A stretch of DNA of 64,000 nucleotides from Firmicutes bacterium AF25-13AC (GTDB taxonomy: Bacteria; Bacillota; Clostridia; Lachnospirales; Lachnospiraceae): assembly GCA_003478935.1 (NCBI GenBank), contig QUFP01000014.1, positions 28,505-92,504 of the forward strand. The letters run 5' to 3'. Position 1 is the first letter of the stretch, and every line of letters starts with the position of its first letter. Position numbers and translations under genes: made by a program. The notes below the pieces were generated by a model. It saw only the letters and a list, made by a program, of their open reading frames with translations. It had not been told where the DNA came from and did no database searches. Below are positions 27,708 through 35,341 of the stretch, in pieces.

Positions 27708-30290
27708 ATGCTGTTAGCATTAGAGCCGTCTTTGAAGGAAAAAATTGAAAAGCAGTATGAAGAGTGGATGGCTTGCTGTCCGAACAAAAAGAGAGAGATA
27801 GATGCGTGGATTAAAAGCGCAGATGAGGACGAGGCAGTCTGCATGAAGTACCTTTACGCATATATGCATCCGTGTGATATTGTATCTTATGATGTAGAAG
27901 TGATTGCATCCTATGTAAAGGCAACACTCGATATGTATGCGAATGTTCTATATGCAAAAAAGGTGCCGGCAGAGCTGTTCTTTACATATGTATTATGCGT
28001 GCGTGTCAATAACGAGGATCTTGATAAGAGCCGTGAGTGGATTTACAGACAGCTTGTTGATCGTGTGAAGGATAAAAAGACAATGGTAGAGGCCGCACTT
28101 GAGGTTAACTACTGGTGTTATGAAAAGGCAACCTATATTCCGTCTGATGATCGTACTCTGGCGCCATTTGGTATGTGCAATTCCGCTCGTGGACGCTGTG
28201 GTGAGGAATCAACACTTGCTGTATCTGCTATGAGAAGTGTTGGTATTCCAGCAAGACAGTGTTATGTTCCGCGTTGGGCACACTGTGATGACAACCATGC
28301 ATGGGTTGAGGTGTGGGCAGATGGCGATTGGCATTATCTTGGAGCATGTGAGCCAGAACCAGTACTTGATAAGGGTTGGTTTACTGCAGCTGCATCAAAG
28401 GCAATGCTTGTTCATGCAAAGGCATTTTCAGACCTGGAAAGCTCTGCAGAAATAGCCTACAAGACACCGCTTTATGCGCTGATGAATGTAACAGAGCGCT
28501 ATGCAGATTGTGCGAAGCTGACTGTAACAGTAACTGATCATGGCGTACCAGTGCAGAATGTTTCTGTTTTATTCTGTCTTGTCAATTATAGTGAGCTTTT
28601 CCCACTTCATAAAGAAAAAACAGCATCTGATGGCAGTGTGTCCTTTATGACAGGTAAGGGTGATCTGTATGTATGCACCGTTTACAATGGAAAATATCTT
28701 GGCCAGAAAATTGATATGAGAGAGCAGCAGTCTGTTGTATTAAAGATGGAGCAGGCAGCAGATCCAGAGAAGATGGAAGGCATAATCGAGGAGCGCTTTG
28801 ATTTGAACCCGCCGATTGAGGCTATGCCAAAGAGTACTGGTGCACAGATGAAGAGTGTGCATGAGGCTCGCCTTGCTGAGTGTGAGAAGATTCGCGCTGA
28901 TTATGAGGAAGGCTTTGTAAAGGAAGATAAAGACAGCAGTGATCCGTGGAATCGCTATTTTGTCAATGCAAGAGGAAACAGACAGGAGCTTGAAAAATTC
29001 AGACAGATGACTGAGTTTACAGATGAGGATAAGCGTCTGATGCTTGATACGCTTCGTGATAAGGATTTTCTTGATACTACAGCAGAGGTACTTGCATCAT
29101 ATTTGCGTGTTGCATTGCCATATAAGAACAATTTCTGTACAGAGCTTTACCAGAAATATCTGCTTGCACCGCGTGCTGGTCATGAAAAGCTTATGGGAAG
29201 CAGAAGCCGTATTGTTTCTTTGTTATCTGAAAAAAAGGTATTTCCACAGGATGGCACAGTGACTGCAAAGATGGTATGGGAGTATGTAAATCATGGCTTA
29301 AATACAGTGCCGGATTATGGAACAGGAAACTGGCCGGCAGAGGCAGATGGCTGCATAAAATGTGAGATCATTACCGAGGTTTCAAAGAGAGTTGTCTTTG
29401 TTGAGATTTGCCGTGCTATTGGTATTTTGGCACGCTTAAATCCAGTAACAGGAAAGGCAGAGGGCGTTTGCGAAAAGAACGGTGAGATTTGCTTTGAGTC
29501 TATGGAAAAGGAAGTTCAAAAGATAGATGAGCCAGAGAAGCAGGTAACACTGACTTTAGTAAATAAATCTGATCGTAAGCTTGAGTACTGGCTTCATATG
29601 ACGATTGCCCGTTTTGAAAATGATGTTTATCAGACGCAAAACTATGATGATCTTGCAATTGAGCCGGGAGAAGAAAAGGAACTTTCCTTGGCGAAAGGTG
29701 CTTACCGCATCATCACCACACAGCGTCAGATTGATGGTGGCGTCAGCTGTATCGCAAGTAGCTTTGTTATGAGCGAAGATCGTGTATTTGAGCTTCGTCA
29801 GGCACCGGCAAAGATTGCCGAAAAGTGCCATGAGGCAGAGCTTAGTGATGCGACAGTACAGCAGGTGACAGCAGAGGGAATGATGGTTGGTGATCCTGTT
29901 TTGATGACTTCACTTTATCGGGGACAAAAATCAATTCTTGTTTTTGCAGATCCAGGAAAAGAGCCGACAGAGCATCTGTTCCAGGAGATCCTTGAGTGTA
30001 AGGAAGCTTACAAGAGTCAGGGATACAGAGTTATAATTGCACTTGAGAATACGGATGTTTTAAAGAACGAGACATTACAGCGTGTACTTCATGCAGGATT
30101 AAATCTTGTATGCGTGACAGTAAAGAATGATGCATATTTGTATCAGCTGCATGAGGCACTTCATGTCGGAGACGAGCGTCTTCCATATGCTGTTGCAGTG
30201 AATACAGAAGGCAAGGGACTTTTTGCATTCGCAAACTATAACATTCGCACAGCATGGACATTGATGGAAATTCTTGATGCAAAGGGCTAA
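27708..30290 (+). CDS. Large transglutaminase-like (possibly peptide:N-glycanase-like) protein
   Basis: 860 residues, cytoplasmic. A transglutaminase-fold core (about residues 120-230) has the nucleophile Cys in GRCGEEST (C164), His in NHAWVEVWADGDWHYLG (H197), and then ACEPEP with Glu215 where an Asp is usual. The GRCGE and W..L..C.P words resemble peptide:N-glycanases and cysteine proteases of this fold. A beta-sandwich follows (about 265-345, ASDGSVSFMTGKGDLY), then a helical part, another beta domain and a C-terminal thioredoxin-like domain (about 730-860) lacking Cys. Last gene of the fucose-glycan ABC operon, 32 bases after GH29. A role in cleaving glycan from peptide is only an inference. 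Confidence 0.7.
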   Translation: MLLALEPSLKEKIEKQYEEWMACCPNKKREIDAWIKSADEDEAVCMKYLYAYMHPCDIVSYDVEVIASYVKATLDMYANVLYAKKVPAELFFTYVLCVRVNNEDLDKSREWIYRQLVDRVKDKKTMVEAALEVNYWCYEKATYIPSDDRTLAPFGMCNSARGRCGEESTLAVSAMRSVGIPARQCYVPRWAHCDDNHAWVEVWADGDWHYLGACEPEPVLDKGWFTAAASKAMLVHAKAFSDLESSAEIAYKTPLYALMNVTERYADCAKLTVTVTDHGVPVQNVSVLFCLVNYSELFPLHKEKTASDGSVSFMTGKGDLYVCTVYNGKYLGQKIDMREQQSVVLKMEQAADPEKMEGIIEERFDLNPPIEAMPKSTGAQMKSVHEARLAECEKIRADYEEGFVKEDKDSSDPWNRYFVNARGNRQELEKFRQMTEFTDEDKRLMLDTLRDKDFLDTTAEVLASYLRVALPYKNNFCTELYQKYLLAPRAGHEKLMGSRSRIVSLLSEKKVFPQDGTVTAKMVWEYVNHGLNTVPDYGTGNWPAEADGCIKCEIITEVSKRVVFVEICRAIGILARLNPVTGKAEGVCEKNGEICFESMEKEVQKIDEPEKQVTLTLVNKSDRKLEYWLHMTIARFENDVYQTQNYDDLAIEPGEEKELSLAKGAYRIITTQRQIDGGVSCIASSFVMSEDRVFELRQAPAKIAEKCHEAELSDATVQQVTAEGMMVGDPVLMTSLYRGQKSILVFADPGKEPTEHLFQEILECKEAYKSQGYRVIIALENTDVLKNETLQRVLHAGLNLVCVTVKNDAYLYQLHEALHVGDERLPYAVAVNTEGKGLFAFANYNIRTAWTLMEILDAKG

Positions 30291-30324
30291 TTGAAAGAAA
30301 TTTTCAAAAAAACGAAATTTGATC

Positions 30325-30353
30325 TTCCAATTTCTTGAAGATCGCATTATAAT
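30325..30353 (+). promoter_or_regulatory. Possible promoter of the SLC13/ArsB-like transporter
   Basis: TTCCAA (30325-30330), 17 bases, TATAAT (30348-30353). An 11-bp hairpin (30354-30364 with 30376-30386) follows at once; without a T run it is not a clear terminator. Confidence 0.45.
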
Positions 30354-30419
30354 GGTAGCCGCAAAGGTCAGACGCTTGCGGCTGCCATTTGCTATTATAT
30401 GAAAGTGGGGAGATACATT

Positions 30420-31775
30420 ATGGTATCACAGATTTTAGCTGTCCTTATTTTTCTCGTGATGTTCGCCCTGATCATTACTGAGAAGATAGAGAGACACATT
30501 GTAACACTAGGCTGCGGTCTGCTTATGATCATTTTAGTATTCGGTATCACAATGCATAGCGGCAGCGCAATCATGGAGACGCTGAATATTGGAAGTATTT
30601 TCACGGAGGACTTCTGGCATGCTTCCAGTGAGGCAGGAGAGTCTTCATCTGGAATCAACTGGTCAACGATCATTTTTATCGCAGGTATGATGATCATGGT
30701 TGAAGGAATGGGAAAGGCAGGATTTTTCCGTTGGCTTTGTCTACAGATTGCAAGACTTGTTCACTATAAGCCAACTGCTGTATTTGTCACCTTTATGATC
30801 ATGTCATTTGTACTGGCTATGTTCATTGACAGTATTACAGTTATTTTGTTTTTGGCAGCAGTTACTATTGAACTTTGTCTTTTGTTAAAGAGCAATCCGG
30901 TACCAATGATTATCGCAGAGATTTTCTGTGCAAATCTTGGTGGCTCAGCAACCATGTGCGGAGATCCGCCGAACATCATTATCGGAACCTCAATGGGCTA
31001 CAGCTTCTTTGATTTCTTGACAAATACTGGTGCCATTGCAGCGATTTCACTTATTGTGGTTGTAGTTTACTTTTATTTCTGCTTCAGAAAGAAGCTTGTT
31101 GCGCCGGGAACAGCGCTTGTTGATCCGGCATCTTGTCCAGATCCAAATTCTGCCATTACAGACAAGAAGGAGTTTATTAGCAGCGTTGTTATTTTCCTGA
31201 TCGCAGTTGTTCTTCTTGTTTCACATGCAAATACAGGACTGACAGTTGCTTTCATCGGTACATTTATTGCAATTATTACTTTGATTGTAGAGCATAAGTA
31301 TGCAGCAGAGCTGTTAAAGAAGGTTGATTACAAGACACTGCTGTTCTTTGTTGGACTTTTCGTTGTTGTTGGTGGTTTGGAGCAGACTGGTGTTCTTACA
31401 GTAATTGCTGAATTTATCAGTAAGGTAAGTGGTTCCAACACAAAGTTAATGGTAGCAATTATCATATGGATCTCAGCATTTGCAAGTGCATTCGTTGATA
31501 ATATCCCGTTTGCAGCAACCATGATTCCAGTTATCAGAAGCTTGTCAGCACTGCAGGGTGTTGATTTGGAGACACTTTCCTGGGCACTGGCAATGGGTAC
31601 TGATATCGGAGGAAGTGCGACACCAATCGGTGCTTCCGCAAATGTAGTAGGTATTTCCGTATCTTCAAAGAATGGTCATCCGATTGGATGGGGCAAGTAC
31701 TGTAAATATGCAGCACCGGCAACCATCATTGTTGTTTTGATTTCTATGCTGTTTATATTTGCCAGATATATGTAA
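30420..31775 (+). CDS. SLC13/ArsB-NhaD-type anion or ion transporter
   Basis: 451 residues with about 11 membrane segments. Family blocks: SAMFIDSITVILFLAAVT-like segment, NLGGSATMCGDPPNIIIGTSMG (the first signature loop) and SAFVDNIPFAATMIPVI with a second loop DIGGSATPIGASANVV. These are shared by the ArsB/NhaD and citrate-type ion transporter superfamily. ATG 30420 has GTGGGGAG upstream; ATG 30399 has no site. No arsenic genes are nearby, so the substrate is open (Na+/H+, carboxylate or oxyanion). Confidence 0.85.
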   Translation: MVSQILAVLIFLVMFALIITEKIERHIVTLGCGLLMIILVFGITMHSGSAIMETLNIGSIFTEDFWHASSEAGESSSGINWSTIIFIAGMMIMVEGMGKAGFFRWLCLQIARLVHYKPTAVFVTFMIMSFVLAMFIDSITVILFLAAVTIELCLLLKSNPVPMIIAEIFCANLGGSATMCGDPPNIIIGTSMGYSFFDFLTNTGAIAAISLIVVVVYFYFCFRKKLVAPGTALVDPASCPDPNSAITDKKEFISSVVIFLIAVVLLVSHANTGLTVAFIGTFIAIITLIVEHKYAAELLKKVDYKTLLFFVGLFVVVGGLEQTGVLTVIAEFISKVSGSNTKLMVAIIIWISAFASAFVDNIPFAATMIPVIRSLSALQGVDLETLSWALAMGTDIGGSATPIGASANVVGISVSSKNGHPIGWGKYCKYAAPATIIVVLISMLFIFARYM

Positions 31776-31853
31776 TATGATACCAGGGTCAAAAGGTCAG
31801 AAATCCGATGCAAGCTTGCTTCAACATCATATATTCAAGGTTTTATAAAAATA

Positions 31854-31882
31854 TTTACAAATTGACTTCAAAGTTATATAAT
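31854..31882 (+). promoter_or_regulatory. Promoter of the cytidylate-kinase-like gene
   Basis: TTTACA (31854-31859), 17 bases, TATAAT (31877-31882). Confidence 0.65.
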
Positions 31883-31917
31883 AAGGTAAATTAATTTTGT
31901 CGTCAGGAGGAATGGCA

Positions 31918-32520
31918 ATGAGTGATCAATTGATAATAACATTAGGACGTGAATTTGGAAGCGGCGGACATGCAATTGCAGTAGAGCTGGCAAACAGATA
32001 TGGCATTAAGCTTTATGACCATAATTTGTTAGATGCTGTAGCAGCAGAGAAAAACGTAGATGTCGAGACATTAAGACGCTACGATGAGAAACCAAGAAGA
32101 CTGCTGTTTTCAAGAAGCCAGAATGGTTTTTCAAGTTCTGCAGAAGAAAATGTAGCATTTTTACAGTTTGAGTATCTGAAGAAAAAAGCAGATGAGGGAG
32201 AGTCTTTCATCGTAGTTGGAAGATGCGCAGAGACTGTTTTGGGTGATCGTCCGAATGTGATTTCTTTGTTTGTTCTTGGTGATAGCGAAGTAAAGTGTAA
32301 GCGTGTCATGGAGATATATGATCTGTCTGAGCGTGATGCACAGTTTAAAATGGATCGTCACGACAAGTACAGAAAGCAGTATCACAACTACTACTGCAAG
32401 GATAAGTGGGGCGATTCAAGAGCCTATGACTTATGCATTAACAGCAGCCGATTGGGATTTGATGAGACAGTAAATGAGCTTGAGGATTATATCAATCGAC
32501 GCAGAAAAATGTTCAAGTAA
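31918..32520 (+). CDS. Cytidylate kinase-like family protein
   Basis: P-loop nucleotide kinase-like protein of 200 residues: ITLGREFGSGGHAIAVELANRYG (phosphate loop GREFGSGG), YDHNLLDAVA, VVGRCAETVL and a Lys/Arg-rich lid KMDRHDKYRKQYHNYYCKDKWGD. This is the Firmicutes Cmk-like group, separate from the housekeeping Cmk; its substrate is not known. AGGAGG (31905-31910) supports ATG 31918 over ATG 31912. Confidence 0.8.
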   Translation: MSDQLIITLGREFGSGGHAIAVELANRYGIKLYDHNLLDAVAAEKNVDVETLRRYDEKPRRLLFSRSQNGFSSSAEENVAFLQFEYLKKKADEGESFIVVGRCAETVLGDRPNVISLFVLGDSEVKCKRVMEIYDLSERDAQFKMDRHDKYRKQYHNYYCKDKWGDSRAYDLCINSSRLGFDETVNELEDYINRRRKMFK

Positions 32521-32609
32521 AAAGAAAAAAGACAATGAGTGACGTTCTGCTTGATTTTTAGGCTGAAATTTGGCATAATAATCAGCGGAACGGTCATGCA
32601 TAGAAAAAA

Positions 32610-32637
32610 GCCTGTTCCAAATGGAACGGGCCTTTTT
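32610..32637. terminator. Bidirectional terminator
   Basis: Stem GCCTGTTCC (32610-32618) with GGAACGGGC (32623-32631), AAAT loop, T run on the plus side and A run on the other side. Serves the kinase-like gene and, on the minus strand, the tiny ORF at 32699-32773. Confidence 0.8.
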
Positions 32638-32698
32638 GTTTTGGTTAGGATACATGGTAACCCATACGTTTGAGTTACATGGATCAAGAGATGTCAGA

Positions 32699-32773
32699 TT
32701 ACAGGCGCCCACAGATCCAGTCCCAGATCTCGCCCCACCATACACGGCATGGGGATGCAAAATAGAAATCCAT
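32699..32773 (-). CDS. 24-residue Trp-rich micro-ORF, unknown
   Basis: A short reading frame beginning MDFYFASP and ending with a Trp-rich stretch RVWWGEIWDWICGRL (four Trp, two Cys in the peptide). It has AAAGGAGG (32781-32788) 7 bases before the ATG, a promoter candidate at 32819-32847 and a terminator at 32610-32637, so it forms a complete tiny transcription unit. Too short for usual gene callers. It may be a membrane-active or regulatory peptide, or a Trp-sensing leader whose target was lost; no trp gene is next to it. Confidence 0.5.
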   Translation of the reverse strand: MDFYFASPCRVWWGEIWDWICGRL

Positions 32774-32818
32774 AATAGTTCCTCCTTTTTTGTTAGTCAA
32801 TGCTTCATTGCTGAGTTT

Positions 32819-32847
32819 ACAATATCACACATAACTAAGAAAAACAA
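32819..32847 (-). promoter_or_regulatory. Promoter candidate of the Trp-rich micro-ORF
   Basis: Minus-strand TTGTTT (32842-32847), 17 bases, TATTGT (32819-32824) with an extended TGA just before the -10. Confidence 0.4.
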
Positions 32848-32875
32848 GCTTTTTCTGTGTACAGAAAGGATATGT

Positions 32876-34213
32876 ATGCCAATTCGATCCATTTGTTTTT
32901 TGCTTGGACAGCTATTATTTATTCCATCATATTTTTATATGACAAAGACATTAAAGAAAGAAAAGCTTCGTGCGGACAGCTTCGTGCGCTTTCTTTTGGT
33001 ATGCCCGCCTATGGCATACATTTATACGATTTTGTGCATGGGGCTGCTTTATAGGCTCCTGCCTGGAAAAATATCATATGATATTATTTATGGCGTAGAC
33101 TTTTTTGTATTTGGCATCTCTTTTTTACTGATGTATTTTTATGGACGTATGATGGAGCCGGTGGGCAGTGCGGCACGCTTTTTGTATCTATGCTTGTATC
33201 TGCTGTCCATGCCATTTACAGCTATATATGATTCACTTACCATGACAGTGCTGATTGATCTTTTGATGCCGCTCATTATTAATTTTATTTATTGCAAATG
33301 GGTCTGCCACCCAATCGTGGAGCTTCGAGAAGACTGCAATCGTATCAATGGTGTATTGCTTACGATTTTGATTATTGCAGAATGCCTGTTTTTGCTTAGA
33401 ATAGCAGGTTTTTTATTTATTGAAAGACATGTGGAACTAAAGAAGTTTGATGTATATTTTTCTGTTTACAGTTTTATCTATGCAGTATTTGTCCTGATGT
33501 TTGTTTTTTCGGCGATTATTATTATCGTGCAGAATATCAAATCGGCAAGAATAAATGAGCTGGCGGCTGAGAAAAGTCATGAGCAGTCGATCGAGACGAT
33601 TGAATCACTGGTGCGTGCCGTGGACGCAAAGGATAGTTATACAAATGGTCATTCTGCTCGTGTGGCAAAGTATACAAGACAGATCTCAAAACTGCTTGGA
33701 TATGATGATGAGAAAGCCGATGGCATGTATTACATGGCATTGCTTCATGATGTCGGAAAGATTGGTGTTGATGATGCAATTTTAAGAAAGCCTGGTAAGC
33801 TGACTGATGAAGAGTTTGCGGCAATTAAGGCGCATACCGTGATTGGTTCACAGATTTTATCGCGCATCAGTTCAATGCCAGAACTTCAGTATGGTGCGCT
33901 GTATCACCATGAGCGCTGGGATGGACGTGGATATCCGAAAGGCTTAAAAGGGGAAGAGATACCAGAAGCAGCGCGCATCATTGCAGTTGCTGATGCATAT
34001 GATGCGATGACCTCAAATAGATCGTATCGAAAGGCATTAACGCAAGACTGCGTGCATGATGAAATTTTAAATGGAATAGGCAGGCAGTTTTGGCCGCCTG
34101 CCGCAAGAGCAATGCTTAAAATGATAGATCAGGATATTCATTATGATATGCGTCAAAAAAATGATGAGTCATCACAAAATGACGAACAAAAATATGAATA
34201 TGGGATCAGTTAA
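32876..34213 (+). CDS. Membrane HD-GYP domain phosphodiesterase
   Basis: Likely hydrolyses a cyclic dinucleotide such as c-di-GMP. 445 residues: about seven membrane helices (residues 1-215), a coiled linker (AAEKSHEQSIETIESLVRAVDAKDSYT), then HD-GYP: SARVAKYTRQIS, LLHDVGKIGVDDAILRKPGKL (H291, D292), HHERWDGRGYPKGLKGEEIP (GYP motif) and IIAVADAYDAMTSNRSYRKAL. ATG 32876 follows AAAGGA; the longer open frame back to 32621 crosses a terminator and the micro-ORF and is rejected. Ends convergently with the pectinesterase, overlapping 8 bases. Confidence 0.9.
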   Translation: MPIRSICFLLGQLLFIPSYFYMTKTLKKEKLRADSFVRFLLVCPPMAYIYTILCMGLLYRLLPGKISYDIIYGVDFFVFGISFLLMYFYGRMMEPVGSAARFLYLCLYLLSMPFTAIYDSLTMTVLIDLLMPLIINFIYCKWVCHPIVELREDCNRINGVLLTILIIAECLFLLRIAGFLFIERHVELKKFDVYFSVYSFIYAVFVLMFVFSAIIIIVQNIKSARINELAAEKSHEQSIETIESLVRAVDAKDSYTNGHSARVAKYTRQISKLLGYDDEKADGMYYMALLHDVGKIGVDDAILRKPGKLTDEEFAAIKAHTVIGSQILSRISSMPELQYGALYHHERWDGRGYPKGLKGEEIPEAARIIAVADAYDAMTSNRSYRKALTQDCVHDEILNGIGRQFWPPAARAMLKMIDQDIHYDMRQKNDESSQNDEQKYEYGIS

Positions 34214-35135
34214 AAACAGAAGCATATGTATAGTTTTCGGCCTCTGTGTCAGTTAGTGTATGTGTCCATGACGGACGCGCACCGGCGGCACCGGGGCCGT
34301 AATTTTTATATTCTGCAAAGTATACAGTATCGTGAGCATCAATCTTTCCCCAGTCGTGCCAGCCTTCAGGTTTGATATGATCACCTATCTCAGAATTTAA
34401 AATGACTACTTTTGCATACTCACGCCATGGGCGGCCAAGGTAACATGTATTAGGCTCACTTCCAATAAAGCGGCAATGATTGAATATGTAGCCATAAGTT
34501 TGACCTTTCGGCGATGAACCAGCCGTCACATAGCCACCGCCTTCTGGAAGTGATTCAAGTGTACAATTTTCAAAGTAAGCAGTAGCGCTTCCAAAAATAA
34601 AATCGACACCACCGCATATATAAGTATTTTTATAATATTGTCTTCCATTGATGCGCGGGGCAAATTCCTTCGGACCGCGAAAGCCGCCTGGCTCCTTCTC
34701 TTTTTCAGGAAGAGGTCCCGTAAAGAGAGTGTCCTGACTTCCAATAAGACGGCAGTTTTCCACGCGTATACCTTCTCCCTCTGCATAGAGCGCAATCGCC
34801 TGACCAACTTCCTTTCCGGCACCAGCAGCATTTTCTACAGTGAGATTGCAAAGTGTAATATCAGGTGCATCTAAAAATAAAGTGTAGGTGCGAAAGGTAC
34901 CTCGCTTTATTCCGTCTGGCATGATTTCTCTTGCATAGTCATCATATGTAAGAATCGTATTTGAAGCATCGTCACCCATAAGTGTAACGTGAGGCTGTGA
35001 GATTGTCAGCTTTTCGTGATAGCGTCCCGGTGCAATGTGTATCGTAACAGGCATAGGAGCATAGGCTTTAGCTGCCTCAATAGCATCAGCGATGCGGGGA
35101 AAAGAAGTAGATTGTCCAGCTTTAATAGTAATCAT
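34206..35135 (-). CDS. Pectinesterase (CE8), cytoplasmic type
   Basis: Removes methyl esters from galacturonide chains. 309 residues of right-handed beta-helix with GQAIALYAEGE, GSQDTLFTG (catalytic Asp), CGGVDFIFGSATAYFENC (catalytic Asp) and CYLGRPWREYAKV (Arg). No signal peptide, so it should act on imported oligogalacturonides. Divergent from the GH115 gene, with which it may share control: an 18-bp palindrome covers its -10. Confidence 0.9.
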   Translation of the reverse strand: MITIKAGQSTSFPRIADAIEAAKAYAPMPVTIHIAPGRYHEKLTISQPHVTLMGDDASNTILTYDDYAREIMPDGIKRGTFRTYTLFLDAPDITLCNLTVENAAGAGKEVGQAIALYAEGEGIRVENCRLIGSQDTLFTGPLPEKEKEPGGFRGPKEFAPRINGRQYYKNTYICGGVDFIFGSATAYFENCTLESLPEGGGYVTAGSSPKGQTYGYIFNHCRFIGSEPNTCYLGRPWREYAKVVILNSEIGDHIKPEGWHDWGKIDAHDTVYFAEYKNYGPGAAGARPSWTHTLTDTEAENYTYASVFN

Positions 35136-35178
35136 AATGTGATCCTTTCTAATTTTGTGACTTAAATTTGTACCATAC

Positions 35179-35211
35179 TGATATTTTAAAATATCACCTT
35201 TTTGCTGTCAA
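35179..35211 (-). promoter_or_regulatory. Pectinesterase promoter with palindromic operator
   Basis: Minus-strand TTGACA (35206-35211), 17 bases, TAAAAT (35183-35188). The perfect 18-bp palindrome TGATATTTTAAAATATCA (35179-35196) overlaps the -10, which suggests a repressor site. Confidence 0.6.
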
Positions 35212-35341
35212 TATGAGCTTGCGTTTTTACGAACGCTATTGTAAGATGACGATAGAAAAGTGAGTAACGATTCAAAGTTTTACAGAGATATTTAGATCTT
35301 TGTAAAAGTGGTTGAATTGTCATAAAAACGGAGGAAAAACA

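Noticed and set aside
32431-32760. Minus-strand 109-codon frame
   Set aside because: It overlaps the micro-ORF in another frame, runs through the terminator and into the kinase-like gene antisense; it has no ribosome site.
32621-32875. Long N-terminal extension of the HD-GYP frame
   Set aside because: It crosses a terminator and the micro-ORF; ATG 32876 has a ribosome site and begins at the first membrane helix.
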